64,000 nucleotides of DNA from NCBI RefSeq assembly GCF_014203665.1, contig NZ_JACHJN010000002.1:824713-888712 (forward strand), read 5' to 3'. The DNA is from Saccharothrix tamanrassetensis (lineage in GTDB: Bacteria > Actinomycetota > Actinomycetes > Mycobacteriales > Pseudonocardiaceae). The translations under genes and the position numbers were made by a program. This document shows, piece after piece, positions 1-7,859 of the stretch. The notes under the pieces are model-generated. The model saw only the letters and a program-made list of their open reading frames with translations. It was not told the DNA's origin and made no database searches. Numbering within the stretch: position 1 is the first letter of the stretch; each line of letters opens with the position of its first letter.

Positions 1-1
1 C

Positions 2-445
2 ACCCTGCGCGGCCGTTTGGAGGAGGCCTTCGCCCGGATCGGCCGGCGCCTCACCGAACCGAAGATCGCCGCCCACCTGGACCGTGCCGCTTGGGACCGT
101 GCGATCGAGCGTTGCGAACGACTCCTGGACACGCAGACGACCGTTGTGCTGCTGCACGGCGACCTGCACCCCGGCAACGTGCTCGACGGCGGGGCGCGCG
201 GTCTGGTGGCGATCGACCCCAAGACGTGCGTCGGTGATCCGTGCTTCGACGCCATGGACTACGTGGTGGAGGCGGCGGGCGCAGAGGGGGTCGGGGTGCG
301 GTGTCGCCAGGTGGCCGCCGCCTACGGCCTGGACCCCGACCGGTTGTTCGAGTGGAGTCGGGTGAACGCTCCTCTCTACGTCATCGGGCACCTCACGTGG
401 GGCGGCCCGGAACAGGCGATCGACGAGTTGCTGACGTTGGTGTAG
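2..445 (+). CDS. Aminoglycoside phosphotransferase-like kinase, C-terminal part
   Basis: The frame is already open at the window edge, so the 5' end lies outside; the TTG at 17 is probably internal. The protein carries HGDLHPGN, the catalytic HxDxxxxN loop of the APH/choline kinase fold, followed by AIDPK in the position of the metal-binding Asp motif and then GDPCFDAMDYV. This spacing is closest to the streptomycin 6-kinase/hydroxyurea kinase group (APH(6)-like). Such enzymes transfer phosphate from ATP to a small hydroxylated molecule, often an aminoglycoside. Substrate and any resistance role cannot be judged from the fragment. The gene ends with TAG, and the convergent gene at 501 starts about 55 bases later. 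Confidence 0.75.
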   Translation, partial: TLRGRLEEAFARIGRRLTEPKIAAHLDRAAWDRAIERCERLLDTQTTVVLLHGDLHPGNVLDGGARGLVAIDPKTCVGDPCFDAMDYVVEAAGAEGVGVRCRQVAAAYGLDPDRLFEWSRVNAPLYVIGHLTWGGPEQAIDELLTLV

Positions 446-500
446 CGGTCGGGCGGTCGTCTCGTGACGAGGCCGGCTCAGGTGACGAAGCTGGCTCAGG

Positions 501-1043
501 TCAGGAGCCGTCGCTGACGATGGGTACGTCGATGTGCTCGCCCTCGACCGGCTGGGTGCAGTCGATGAACGCGATGTTCCCCGTGCTCATGTACAGCGTG
601 ATGCGCTGTGCCTGCCAGCAGCCCATCATGCGCGTCTCCTCGATCTCCTTGAGCTCCGCCGGTGTGTACAGACCCAGTTCCTGCACACCGAAGTCCTCGT
701 CCGCCGGCGGGTCGGCGGGTCCGACAGCCGGATCGGCCGACGACGCGGGAAGCTTCGGGACCGGGCCGACCACGCAGTTCCCGGTCGGCTTCTCGTCCGG
801 TTGGAGGACGTCCGCGGTGAGGGTGACCTTTCCGCTCAACGGGTCGATCGCACTGGCGCACACCGCGACCCGCAACTTCTCGAACTTCTCCCGATCGGAC
901 GAGGCGTACAGCGCCTTCCACTCGGGTTCTGCCGCCACCGACGCCGGCGACCCGGCGCCCGCGCCGCTCGGCACGGCGATGGCGGTAGTGGTTACCAGTG
1001 ACAAGCCGATGGCCAACGCACCGGCAATGGAACCACGACGCAT
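501..1043 (-). CDS. Secreted hypothetical protein, 180 aa
   Basis: The product begins with a short basic stretch (MRRG) and a hydrophobic segment of about 20 residues ending near AVPSGAGA, a convincing Sec signal peptide. The mature part has three cysteines (in VAVCASA, GNCVVGP and MGCWQAQ, with a further one in FIDCTQP), which could form disulfides outside the cell. It also has a Pro/Ala/Asp-rich stretch in the middle. I do not recognise the family. The ATG at 1043 is preceded by a purine-rich AGGGAGTG. It faces the APH-like gene and has no obvious functional partner. Confidence 0.6.
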   Translation of the reverse strand: MRRGSIAGALAIGLSLVTTTAIAVPSGAGAGSPASVAAEPEWKALYASSDREKFEKLRVAVCASAIDPLSGKVTLTADVLQPDEKPTGNCVVGPVPKLPASSADPAVGPADPPADEDFGVQELGLYTPAELKEIEETRMMGCWQAQRITLYMSTGNIAFIDCTQPVEGEHIDVPIVSDGS

Positions 1044-1243
1044 GACTGCTCACTCCCTGACGACTGGATTGGACGGAGGCGGAACCCTCCCCTTCGTGGG
1101 TGCCTCGCCGCTGCCCCCGAAAACCGCCGCCCCCCGCGACCGCCCGATTCGGTGACACCGTCCACAAGCCGGTGATGCGTTGCCTACGACGGGTGTCCTC
1201 GGAAAGCCGTCGAAGGGCGTTCGCCGCCGACAGGGAATGAAAA

Positions 1244-1286
1244 ACGACGCTGACCAAGCGGAGGATCTCCGGCTGGTCAGCGTCGT
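1244..1286 (-). terminator. Intrinsic terminator of sodN
   Basis: ACGACGCTGACCA (1244-1256) pairs perfectly over 13 bp with 1274-1286. On the minus strand the stem is followed directly by a T-rich run (CGTTTTTCATT). It lies 14 bases after the sodN stop codon, so it is a classical rho-independent terminator for that gene. Confidence 0.85.
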
Positions 1287-1300
1287 GTTGGAGCAGGTGA

Positions 1301-1714
1301 TCAGGCCGCGGCCTTGGTCTCCCAGAAGATCTTGTCGATCTGGGCGATCAGGTCGAGCAGTTCCTGTCCCTTCGCCGGGTCCATGGAACCCTTGGTGCCG
1401 GCGGCGCCGGCGGCCTTGGTGGCGCGGTTGAACAGGTCGTGCAGTTCGGGGTACTTCTCGAAGTGCGGCGGCTTGAAGTAGTCGGTCCACAGCACCCACA
1501 GGTGGTGCTTGACGAGCTCGCTGCGCTGCTCCTTGATCAGGACGGCACGCGCGCGGAACTCCGGGTCCTCGTTGGCCTGGTACTTCTCCTGGACCGCCTT
1601 GACCGACTCCGCCTCGATCCGGGCCTGAGCCGGATCGTAAACACCGCACGGGAGGTCGCAGTGCGCGGTGGCCTCCGGAAGCGGGCGGCGGAGAATGCGC
1701 GACAGAAGTCGCAT
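1301..1714 (-). CDS. sodN: Nickel-containing superoxide dismutase (proprotein)
   Basis: This 137-residue protein converts superoxide to oxygen and hydrogen peroxide using nickel. The diagnostic nickel hook HCDLPCGVY starts at residue 18. His1, Cys2 and Cys6 of the mature enzyme bind Ni, so residues 1-17 are the propeptide removed during maturation. The rest (DPAQARIEAESV, HHLWVLWTDYFKP, ending IDKIFWETKAAA) follows the NiSOD four-helix bundle. The start is ATG 1714 with GGGAGGAAC just upstream. The maturation protease gene lies divergently 78 bases away. In Streptomyces sodN is nickel-induced through Nur; no Nur box was verified here. Confidence 0.97.
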   Translation of the reverse strand: MRLLSRILRRPLPEATAHCDLPCGVYDPAQARIEAESVKAVQEKYQANEDPEFRARAVLIKEQRSELVKHHLWVLWTDYFKPPHFEKYPELHDLFNRATKAAGAAGTKGSMDPAKGQELLDLIAQIDKIFWETKAAA

Positions 1715-1792
1715 CGTTCCTCCCTGACAGTGGATGCTCCGACGTGCGAAACCCTACTCCGGAGGCCCGGGGCGGGCAGGTGGAGGTGATCG

Positions 1793-2107
1793 TTGGCACC
1801 CTCGCGGGACGAGTCGTTGCCGCTGGTTCGGGTGGTCGGGCCGTCGATGTTCCCGACCCTCAGGACCGGTGACGTGGTGACCGTGGAGAGATCCAGGACG
1901 GCACGGGAGAACGATCTCGTGCTGGTGCGGTGGGAGGCCCGGCCCGGGCAGTTGTCGGTGAAGCGGGCCGTCCGGGAGGTCGATGGGGGCTGGCACGTGG
2001 AGGGGGACAACCCGTTCGCGTCCACGGACTCGCGCACGTTGGGCGCGGCGGAGGTGCTCGGCGTGATCCGGTTCCGCCTCTGGCCGCGCCCGCGTCGCCT
2101 TCGTTGA
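1793..2107 (+). CDS. sodX: Nickel-type superoxide dismutase maturation protease
   Basis: The 104-residue product is a small S26 signal-peptidase-like serine protease. GPSMFPTL carries the nucleophilic Ser and LSVKRAV the general-base Lys. Members next to sodN remove its N-terminal propeptide so that the His of the nickel hook is exposed. The start is the TTG at 1793: an in-frame stop lies only two codons upstream (1787), and GGAGGTGAT (1782-1790) is a near-perfect Shine-Dalgarno at the right distance. There is no membrane anchor, unlike ordinary type I signal peptidases, consistent with cytoplasmic processing. It is transcribed divergently from sodN across 78 bases. Confidence 0.93.
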   Translation: MAPSRDESLPLVRVVGPSMFPTLRTGDVVTVERSRTARENDLVLVRWEARPGQLSVKRAVREVDGGWHVEGDNPFASTDSRTLGAAEVLGVIRFRLWPRPRRLR

Positions 2108-2169
2108 ACCGCCGTAGCGCCGGAGACGCCGAAGCGCCGAGGACCGCCGAAGCGCGAAGTGCGGAACGG

Positions 2170-2763
2170 TCAGGAGCGCAGCTTCGCGTACCAGGCCATG
2201 CACTCGGCGTACGACGGCAGCAGCCCGGTCGCCAAGGCCTCGTCCAGGCTCGGGGCCGCCTCGTCCTTCGGCGACAGCAACGGGGTCACGTCGGTCGGCC
2301 ACGGGATGCCCATGGACAGCGGGTTCAGGGCGCGTTCGGCCTTGGGGTTGTAGCCCTCCGAGCACAGGTACGAGGTGACCGTGTCGTCCTCCAGCGCCAT
2401 CAGCGCGTGTCCGATGCCCTCGGGCACGTAGACCGAGTTGAACGCCGACGGCGACAGCTCCACCGTGTCCCACACGCCGAACGTCGGCGACCCGACCCGG
2501 ATGTCCACCATCACGTCCAGCAGCCGCCCGCGCGGGCAGTTCACGTACTTCGACTGGCCCGGTGGCACCTCCGCGTAGTGCACCCCGCGGATCACCCCGC
2601 GTCTCGACTCGCTGTGGTTGGTCTGGGCGATCCGCAGCCCGTGCCCCACGGCTTCCACGAAGGCGTGTTCCTGGAACGGGGACACGAACAGCCCTCGGCT
2701 GTCGGGGAACACCGAAGGGCTGAACTCGAAAGTGCCGGGGATTTTCAGCTCACGTACCTGCAT
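2170..2763 (-). CDS. dTDP-4-dehydrorhamnose 3,5-epimerase family protein
   Basis: The product (197 aa from ATG 2763) has the cupin signature of RmlC/EvaD-type epimerases: PDSRGLFVSPFQE, QTNHSESRRGVIRGVHY, PPGQSKYVNCPRGRLLDVMVDIR with the catalytic His in RGVHY, and YVPEGIGHALMAL. These enzymes epimerise dTDP-4-keto-6-deoxyglucose at C3 and/or C5 on the way to L-rhamnose or antibiotic deoxysugars. No other dTDP-sugar genes lie nearby, so the end product is unknown. The open frame extends upstream to 3033, but the recognisable fold starts at MQVREL, so the extension is not used. It is divergent from the malic enzyme across a repeat-rich control region. Confidence 0.88.
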   Translation of the reverse strand: MQVRELKIPGTFEFSPSVFPDSRGLFVSPFQEHAFVEAVGHGLRIAQTNHSESRRGVIRGVHYAEVPPGQSKYVNCPRGRLLDVMVDIRVGSPTFGVWDTVELSPSAFNSVYVPEGIGHALMALEDDTVTSYLCSEGYNPKAERALNPLSMGIPWPTDVTPLLSPKDEAAPSLDEALATGLLPSYAECMAWYAKLRS

Positions 2764-2806
2764 GGCGCCCACCTTAGAACCCGCCCGCTCTTGACCGATC
2801 CTGCCT

Positions 2807-2879
2807 GCGGAAACCGACCGGTCGGTGCAGAAAACCGGACGTACGTTCTGGAAAACCGGCTCTGACCTGCGGAAAAGTG
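2807..2879. repeat. Four helically phased GRAAA(A)CCG repeats
   Basis: Related motifs TGCGGAAACCG, TGCAGAAAACCGG, TCTGGAAAACCGG and TGCGGAAAAGTG have A-tracts starting at 2811, 2831, 2852 and 2873. The spacing is 20, 21 and 21 bases, about two helical turns, so all four present the same DNA face. They lie between the divergent epimerase and malic enzyme genes. They may be a cooperative regulator site or an intrinsically bent segment. Confidence 0.55.
2813..2826. promoter_or_regulatory. Perfect 14-bp palindrome, possible operator
   Basis: ACCGACCGGTCGGT is a perfect dyad overlapping the first of the phased A-tract repeats and lying 50 bases upstream of the epimerase start. It looks like a binding site for a dimeric regulator, but nothing in the window identifies the protein. 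Confidence 0.4.
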
Positions 2880-3052
2880 TGTGATCCCCGCCGCAGACAG
2901 CGATCACGAACGCTGTCATGCTTGCCCGCACCGCCCCCAGGGCCCGTCGCGCAGACCGCGCGGCACGCCCGCTGACAGGCCCCGCAGACCCGCGTGACAA
3001 CGCCGGTCCCGGTGCGCCGGAGCATTCGCGCACCGCAGGAGGGACTCCCGAA

Positions 3053-4282
3053 GTGACCGCATTGAACGACCTCCCCCAGAATGACCAAGCGCACGTCGAC
3101 CGCGTCCGGAATGATCAAACCTTGACCACCGAGCTGACCGACGACGAGATCTTCCGCGCGCACGAGGGCGGCAAGCTGGCCGTGGGTGCGACCGCCTCGC
3201 TGGCCGACCCGAGGGCGCTGTCCATCGCGTACACGCCGGGCGTGGCGCGGGTCAGCCGGGCCATCGCCGAAGACCCCTCGCTCGCCGCCAAGTACACCTG
3301 GGCGCACCGGCTGGTGGCGGTGGTCAGCGACGGGACCGCCGTGCTCGGCCTGGGCGACATCGGGGCGAGCGCGTCGCTGCCGGTCATGGAGGGCAAGGCC
3401 GCGCTGTTCAAGACCTTCGGCGGGCTGGACTCCATCCCGCTGGTGCTGGACACCACCGACGTCGACGAGATCGTGGAGACGCTGGTCCGGCTGCGCCCGT
3501 CGTTCGGCGCGGTGAACCTGGAGGACGTCGCCGCCCCGCGCTGCTTCGAGCTGGAGGCGCGGCTGATCGAGGCGCTGGACGTGCCGGTCATGCACGACGA
3601 CCAGCACGGCACCGCGGTGGTGCTGCTGGCCGCGCTGCGCGGCGCGAACACCGTGCTGGGCAAGGACATCGCCGGCCAGCGCGTGGTCGTCTCCGGTGCG
3701 GGCGCGGCCGGTGTGGCGTGCGCGAAGATCCTGGTCGCGGCCGGTGTCGGCGAGGTCACCGTGGTCGACTCGCGCGGCATCGTGTTCGCGGGCCGGGACG
3801 GGCTGAACCCGGTGAAGGCCGCGCTGGCCGAGGTGACGAACGCGAGCGGTCTGCGGGGCGGCATCGCCGAGGCGCTCAAGGGCGCGGACGTGTTCGTCGG
3901 CGTGTCCTCCTCGAAGGTGGAGGAGGAGCTGATCGCGAGCATGTCGGCCGACTCGATCGTGTTCGCGCTGTCCAACCCGGACCCCGAGGTGCACCCGGAG
4001 GTGGCCGGCCGGCACGCGGCGATCGTGGCCACCGGGCGCAGCGACTTCCCCAACCAGATCAACAACGTCCTCGCGTTCCCCGGCATCTTCCGCGGCGCGC
4101 TGGACGCGGGCGCGAAGCGCATCACGGAGAACATGAAGCTGGCCGCCGCCGACGCGATCGCCGCGGTCGCCTCGGACGACCTCGCGGCGGACCGGATCGT
4201 GCCCAGCGCGCTGGATCCCCGGGTCGGACCCGAAGTCGCCGCCGCCGTGGCCTTGGCAGCTCGGCAGGACGGAGTAGCCTGA
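3053..4282 (+). CDS. NAD(P)-dependent malic enzyme
   Basis: The 409-residue product is the short bacterial form of malic enzyme, which oxidatively decarboxylates malate to pyruvate. Diagnostic stretches are AYTPGVARVSRAIAEDP, VAVVSDGTAVLGLGDIGA, the metal/substrate region MHDDQHGTAVV, the Rossmann motif VVSGAGAAGVACAKIL, and ALSNPDPEVHP with RSDFPNQINNVLAFPG. I place the start at GTG 3053 because AGGAGG lies at 3037-3042 and the 45 upstream codons are Arg/Pro-rich and not family-like. Cofactor preference cannot be read reliably. It stands alone, divergent from the epimerase. Confidence 0.95.
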   Translation: MTALNDLPQNDQAHVDRVRNDQTLTTELTDDEIFRAHEGGKLAVGATASLADPRALSIAYTPGVARVSRAIAEDPSLAAKYTWAHRLVAVVSDGTAVLGLGDIGASASLPVMEGKAALFKTFGGLDSIPLVLDTTDVDEIVETLVRLRPSFGAVNLEDVAAPRCFELEARLIEALDVPVMHDDQHGTAVVLLAALRGANTVLGKDIAGQRVVVSGAGAAGVACAKILVAAGVGEVTVVDSRGIVFAGRDGLNPVKAALAEVTNASGLRGGIAEALKGADVFVGVSSSKVEEELIASMSADSIVFALSNPDPEVHPEVAGRHAAIVATGRSDFPNQINNVLAFPGIFRGALDAGAKRITENMKLAAADAIAAVASDDLAADRIVPSALDPRVGPEVAAAVALAARQDGVA

Positions 4283-4390
4283 CCCCGTCGGAGTCGGGAG
4301 AGCTCCGGCCGCATCCGCCCCCTCGGCTCATCGGATTGGCGAATCCCCTAACGGGTTTGTTTCGTTAGCCCGAAGAGGGGTGGGCGATGA

Positions 4391-4503
4391 CGCACCGAAG
4401 CGCTACGGTCCCTCTCCTCGGGTGAATATTGCCCGTGGAGAGGGACGCCGTATTCGGGTGCGGTCGGGCCGGTTCATCCCTGCCGTAACACGGGAAGGTG
4501 GGA
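4391..4503 (+). ncRNA. Structured 5' leader of the GGDEF-EAL gene (unassigned class)
   Basis: Positions 4391-4462 fold into one nested hairpin: 4391-4396/4457-4462, 4397-4399/4453-4455, 4404-4408/4448-4452, 4409-4417/4437-4445 and 4419-4422/4432-4435. That is 27 Watson-Crick pairs with a 9-nt loop. A second small hairpin (TCCC 4477-4480 with GGGA 4500-4503; CCGT 4483-4486 with ACGG 4490-4493) encloses the ribosome-binding region of the GTG at 4506. It does not match the c-di-GMP-I aptamer sequence I know. There is no U-run, so it is not a simple terminator. The structure also argues that 4380-4505 is untranslated. Confidence 0.55.
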
Positions 4504-4505
4504 CC

Positions 4506-7500
4506 GTGCCCAAGCGGGTTGGACGCGCTCCAGTGCTGCTCGACGCTGCGCGCCCGACGGGGACACCCCTCGCGCTCGACGGCATCCCACTATCCGAGGG
4601 CCCCTCGCTGCTGTGCGACCCCAAGGGCGTCGTGATGCGCGCGAACGCCGCGGTCGCGGCGCTCGCGAAAGCGCATTCCGCCGATGAGCTGGTCGGCCGC
4701 GCGTTAGGCGACCTGCTCGTCGGTGAACCCGCCGACCTGCGGCTCCGCCAGGCCGACGGCGGTCTGCTGCCGGTCCGCGTGGCGCGCAACCAGGTGCCCG
4801 GCACCGGGCTGCACGCGGTGCTGCTGGTGGACGTGTCCGACCTGGCCAAGGCCGCCGACGACCTGCGCGACGAACAGCGCCGGCTGCGCACCGTGCAGCG
4901 GGTCGCCCAGATCGGCTCCTGGGAGTACGACCCGACGACCGGCGTCACGGTCTGGTCGGAGTCGCACTACGAGATGATGGGCGTGCGGCCGGGCGAGGTG
5001 GTGCCGGGCGCGCAGGCCGTGCTGGACGTGGTGCACCCCGACGACTACGACATGGTGGCCAGCTACTGGGCCAACCGCGCGCTCGACGGCAACCCGATCG
5101 ACATCGTCTACCGGATCATCCTGCCCACCGGCGAACTCCGCTGGATCCGGGGCGTGGCCGAGGCCAAGCTCCGGGCGGACGGCCGGACCCAGTTCATCAC
5201 CGGCTACATCCGCGACATCACCGCGCAGCTGCGCTCGGACCAGGCCCTGGAGACCGAGCGCGGCCGGCTGCTGGAGGCGCAGCGCATCGCGCGCATCGGC
5301 AGCTGGAGCTACGAGGTGCCGACCAAGGCGGTGCACCGCAGCGAGGTGCTCCTGGAGATGTACGCCGACCTGGGCATCGCGCCGAACGCCGACGTGTTGT
5401 GCGGCGTGCACCCGGACGACCGCGCCGCGCTGGAGTCGCTGCGCCGGCAGCTGCTGAACGCCACCGAGGAGGAGACGTTCGAGGCGGAGGTGCGCAGCGA
5501 GTTCGGCGAGCGCGTCTACGTCTGCCGGGTGCGCCCGGAGTTCGAGCGCGGCAAGCTGCACCGCTTCCACGGCACCATCCAGGACGTCACCGAGGCGCGG
5601 GCGCTGGAGCGGCAGCTGCGCGACGACCGGCGGCGGCTGGCCGACGCGCAGCGGGCGGCGCAGCTCGGCGTGTGGGAGTGGAACCTCCAGACCGGCGACG
5701 TGGTGTGGTCGGACATGCTGGCCGACCTGTTCGGCGTGCCGCGCGACGAGCACACCCGCTACCAGACCTACTTGGACCTGGTGCACCCGGAGGACCGGGG
5801 CTGGGTGGACGACCTGTGGCAGCAGCTCGCCGTCGACCAGGTCCCGGTGCAGTGCGAGTACCGGATCCAGCGCCGGGACGGCAAGAGCCGCGTGTTCCGC
5901 AGCCACGGCGTGGTGGTGAAGGACCCGGACGGCCGGCCGCTGGCGGTGGGCACCGCGCAGGACATCACCGAGCAGCGGGCCGCCGAGACCCGGATGAAGC
6001 GGTCCAGCCAGCGGTTCGCCGACCTGGTGTCGCTGACGCCGGTCGGCATCGGCCTGTTCGACGAGGCCGAACGCCTGGTGGACGCCAACGACGCGCTGTG
6101 CGACCTGCTCGGCATGGACCTGGAGAAGCTGCGCGGGATGACCGCCGACCAGCTGACCCACCCGGACGACAAGGCGAACCGGCTCGACTCGGTGAGCCGG
6201 ATGACCCAGCTCGGCGCGGACCGGGTGCACAAGGTCCCGCAGCGGATCCTGGTGCGGCCGGACGGCGAGCGGGTCTACTGCGAGCTGCACATCGCGCTGT
6301 CCGTGCAGGACGACGGCCGCCGGTTCTGGCTGACCGTGTTCCAGGACATCACCGAGCGCCGCCGCGCGTCCGAGGCGCTGCGCCACCAGGCCACGCACGA
6401 CGAGCTGACCGGCCTGCCCAACCGGGCGCTGGTCAAGGAGATGCTGGCCCACCTGCTGGAGTCCGAGGACCGCTCGCGGGTCGCGGTGCTGTTCTGCGAC
6501 ATCGACAACTTCAAGCGGGTCAACGACTCGCTGGGCCACGACGCGGGCGACGAGCTGCTGGTGGCGCTGGCCCGGCGGCTGGAAGGCGGCCTGCCGGACG
6601 GCTGCACGGCCGCCCGGCTGTCCGGTGACGAGTACGTGATCATCTGCGAGAACATCGACACGGTGGGCGGCGTGGACGCGTTGGCCACCAAGGTCGCCGG
6701 GCTGCTGCGCACCGCCGTTCCGGTGCACGGCCAGCTGGTCCGGGTGTCCGCGTCGATCGGCGCGGCGGTGCCCAACGGCTCCCGGGCGACCGGCAACGAC
6801 CTGCTGCGGTTCGCCGACGCCGCGATGTTCGAGGCCAAGCGCGCCGGTGCCGGCCGGGTGTCGCTGGCCAGCGCGGCGCTGATCGCCTCGGCCGACCGCC
6901 AGGTGCACCTGGAGGGCCAGCTGCGGGACGCGCTGGCGCACGACGGCCTGGCCCTGCACTTCCAGCCCGTGGTGGGCGTGGACGGCGCGGTGCAGACCGC
7001 CGAGGCGCTGGTCCGCTGGCCGCACCCGGACCGCGGCCTGCTGCCGCCGGACATCTTCCTGCCCGTCGCCGAGCAGGGCGACCTGCTGCGCGAGCTGGAC
7101 CGCTGGGTGCTGCGCACCGCGCTGAAGGAGGCCGCGACCTGGCCCGCGCCCAACGACCAGCCGGTGTCGGTCGCGGTGAACCTGGCGGGCTTGGTGCCGG
7201 GCGACCCGGAGTTCGTGGACATCGTGGCGAACGCGATCGCGGAGGCCGGCATCCCGTGGGACCGCGTGGTGCTGGAGCTGGTGGAGACCGCGCTGGTCGA
7301 CCTGCCGTCACGGGTGCGGCAGTCGATGGACGAGCTGGTGGGGCGCGGCATCCGGTTCGCGGTGGACGACTTCGGCACCGGCTACTCGTCGCTGGCGCGC
7401 CTGAAGGACCTGCCCGCGCAGATCATCAAGGTGGACCGCCGGTTCGTGTCCGGCGTGGGCAACGACTCGTCGGACTTCGCGGTGGCACGGGCCGTGGTGG

Positions 7501-7685
7501 ACATGGCGCGCGCCATGGGCCGCAAGTGCGTGGCGGAAGGCGTCGAGACCGCCACCCAGTTCCACGTGCTGCGCGGTGTCGGCGTGGACGCCTACCAGGG
7601 CTGGCTGTTCTCCCGTCCGGTGCCGCCCAAGGAGTTCCGGGCCGTGCTCGCGCTGGGGCCGCTGCACATCCCGCGCGCTGGGTGA
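4506..7685 (+). CDS. Multi-PAS diguanylate cyclase/phosphodiesterase (GGDEF-EAL)
   Basis: The product is about 1059 aa, with no membrane segments. An N-terminal PAS (about 20-110) is followed by three PAS_3-type units, each starting G-x-W-x-Y/W (about 135-260, 265-380, 390-505), and a fifth PAS (about 510-625). The GGDEF domain begins ATHDELTGLPNRA; its signature is SGDEY rather than GGDEF, so cyclase activity is doubtful. The EAL domain keeps EALVRW, the Asn in AVNLAG, LELVETAL, DDFGTGYSSL, the Lys in IIKVDRRF and AEGVET, so c-di-GMP hydrolysis is likely. I prefer GTG 4506 to GTG 4380 because the intervening bases form a stable hairpin and GGAAGGTGGG precedes 4506. Confidence 0.9.
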   Translation: MPKRVGRAPVLLDAARPTGTPLALDGIPLSEGPSLLCDPKGVVMRANAAVAALAKAHSADELVGRALGDLLVGEPADLRLRQADGGLLPVRVARNQVPGTGLHAVLLVDVSDLAKAADDLRDEQRRLRTVQRVAQIGSWEYDPTTGVTVWSESHYEMMGVRPGEVVPGAQAVLDVVHPDDYDMVASYWANRALDGNPIDIVYRIILPTGELRWIRGVAEAKLRADGRTQFITGYIRDITAQLRSDQALETERGRLLEAQRIARIGSWSYEVPTKAVHRSEVLLEMYADLGIAPNADVLCGVHPDDRAALESLRRQLLNATEEETFEAEVRSEFGERVYVCRVRPEFERGKLHRFHGTIQDVTEARALERQLRDDRRRLADAQRAAQLGVWEWNLQTGDVVWSDMLADLFGVPRDEHTRYQTYLDLVHPEDRGWVDDLWQQLAVDQVPVQCEYRIQRRDGKSRVFRSHGVVVKDPDGRPLAVGTAQDITEQRAAETRMKRSSQRFADLVSLTPVGIGLFDEAERLVDANDALCDLLGMDLEKLRGMTADQLTHPDDKANRLDSVSRMTQLGADRVHKVPQRILVRPDGERVYCELHIALSVQDDGRRFWLTVFQDITERRRASEALRHQATHDELTGLPNRALVKEMLAHLLESEDRSRVAVLFCDIDNFKRVNDSLGHDAGDELLVALARRLEGGLPDGCTAARLSGDEYVIICENIDTVGGVDALATKVAGLLRTAVPVHGQLVRVSASIGAAVPNGSRATGNDLLRFADAAMFEAKRAGAGRVSLASAALIASADRQVHLEGQLRDALAHDGLALHFQPVVGVDGAVQTAEALVRWPHPDRGLLPPDIFLPVAEQGDLLRELDRWVLRTALKEAATWPAPNDQPVSVAVNLAGLVPGDPEFVDIVANAIAEAGIPWDRVVLELVETALVDLPSRVRQSMDELVGRGIRFAVDDFGTGYSSLARLKDLPAQIIKVDRRFVSGVGNDSSDFAVARAVVDMARAMGRKCVAEGVETATQFHVLRGVGVDAYQGWLFSRPVPPKEFRAVLALGPLHIPRAG

Positions 7686-7724
7686 CGAGGGGTGAGTGGT
7701 GGTCTCGCAGTGGTGGTCTGTGGG

Positions 7725-7781
7725 CAGTGACCGGTTATCACTGATCGGTTACCACTGACCGGTTACCGAATCCGTAACCGG
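7725..7781. repeat. Three 14-bp tandem repeats ending in a hairpin
   Basis: CAGTGACCGGTTAT, CACTGATCGGTTAC and CACTGACCGGTTAC follow without gaps (7725-7766). The last CCGGTTAC (7759-7766) pairs with GTAACCGG (7774-7781) over 8 bp. The block sits between the convergent ends of the GGDEF-EAL gene and the DUF43 gene. It may terminate transcription in both directions or be a binding array. Confidence 0.55.
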
Positions 7782-7859
7782 GGTTCGGGGTCTTCATGCG
7801 CGCCCCCTCCGAGTCGGACGAAAACTACCGCCGGGAGCGGCCCGGCGAGCGGGTTCCGC

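Noticed and set aside
2918..3052. 45-residue extension of malic enzyme
   Set aside because: Arg/Pro-rich and not family-like; a good ribosome site precedes GTG 3053.
4391..4462. c-di-GMP-I riboswitch for the GGDEF-EAL leader
   Set aside because: The conserved tetraloop/receptor and aptamer core sequences are absent; only a single extended hairpin is seen.
4380..4505. N-terminal extension of the GGDEF-EAL protein from GTG 4380
   Set aside because: The interval forms a 27-bp nested hairpin, and the recognised PAS region begins after GTG 4506, which has its own ribosome-like site.
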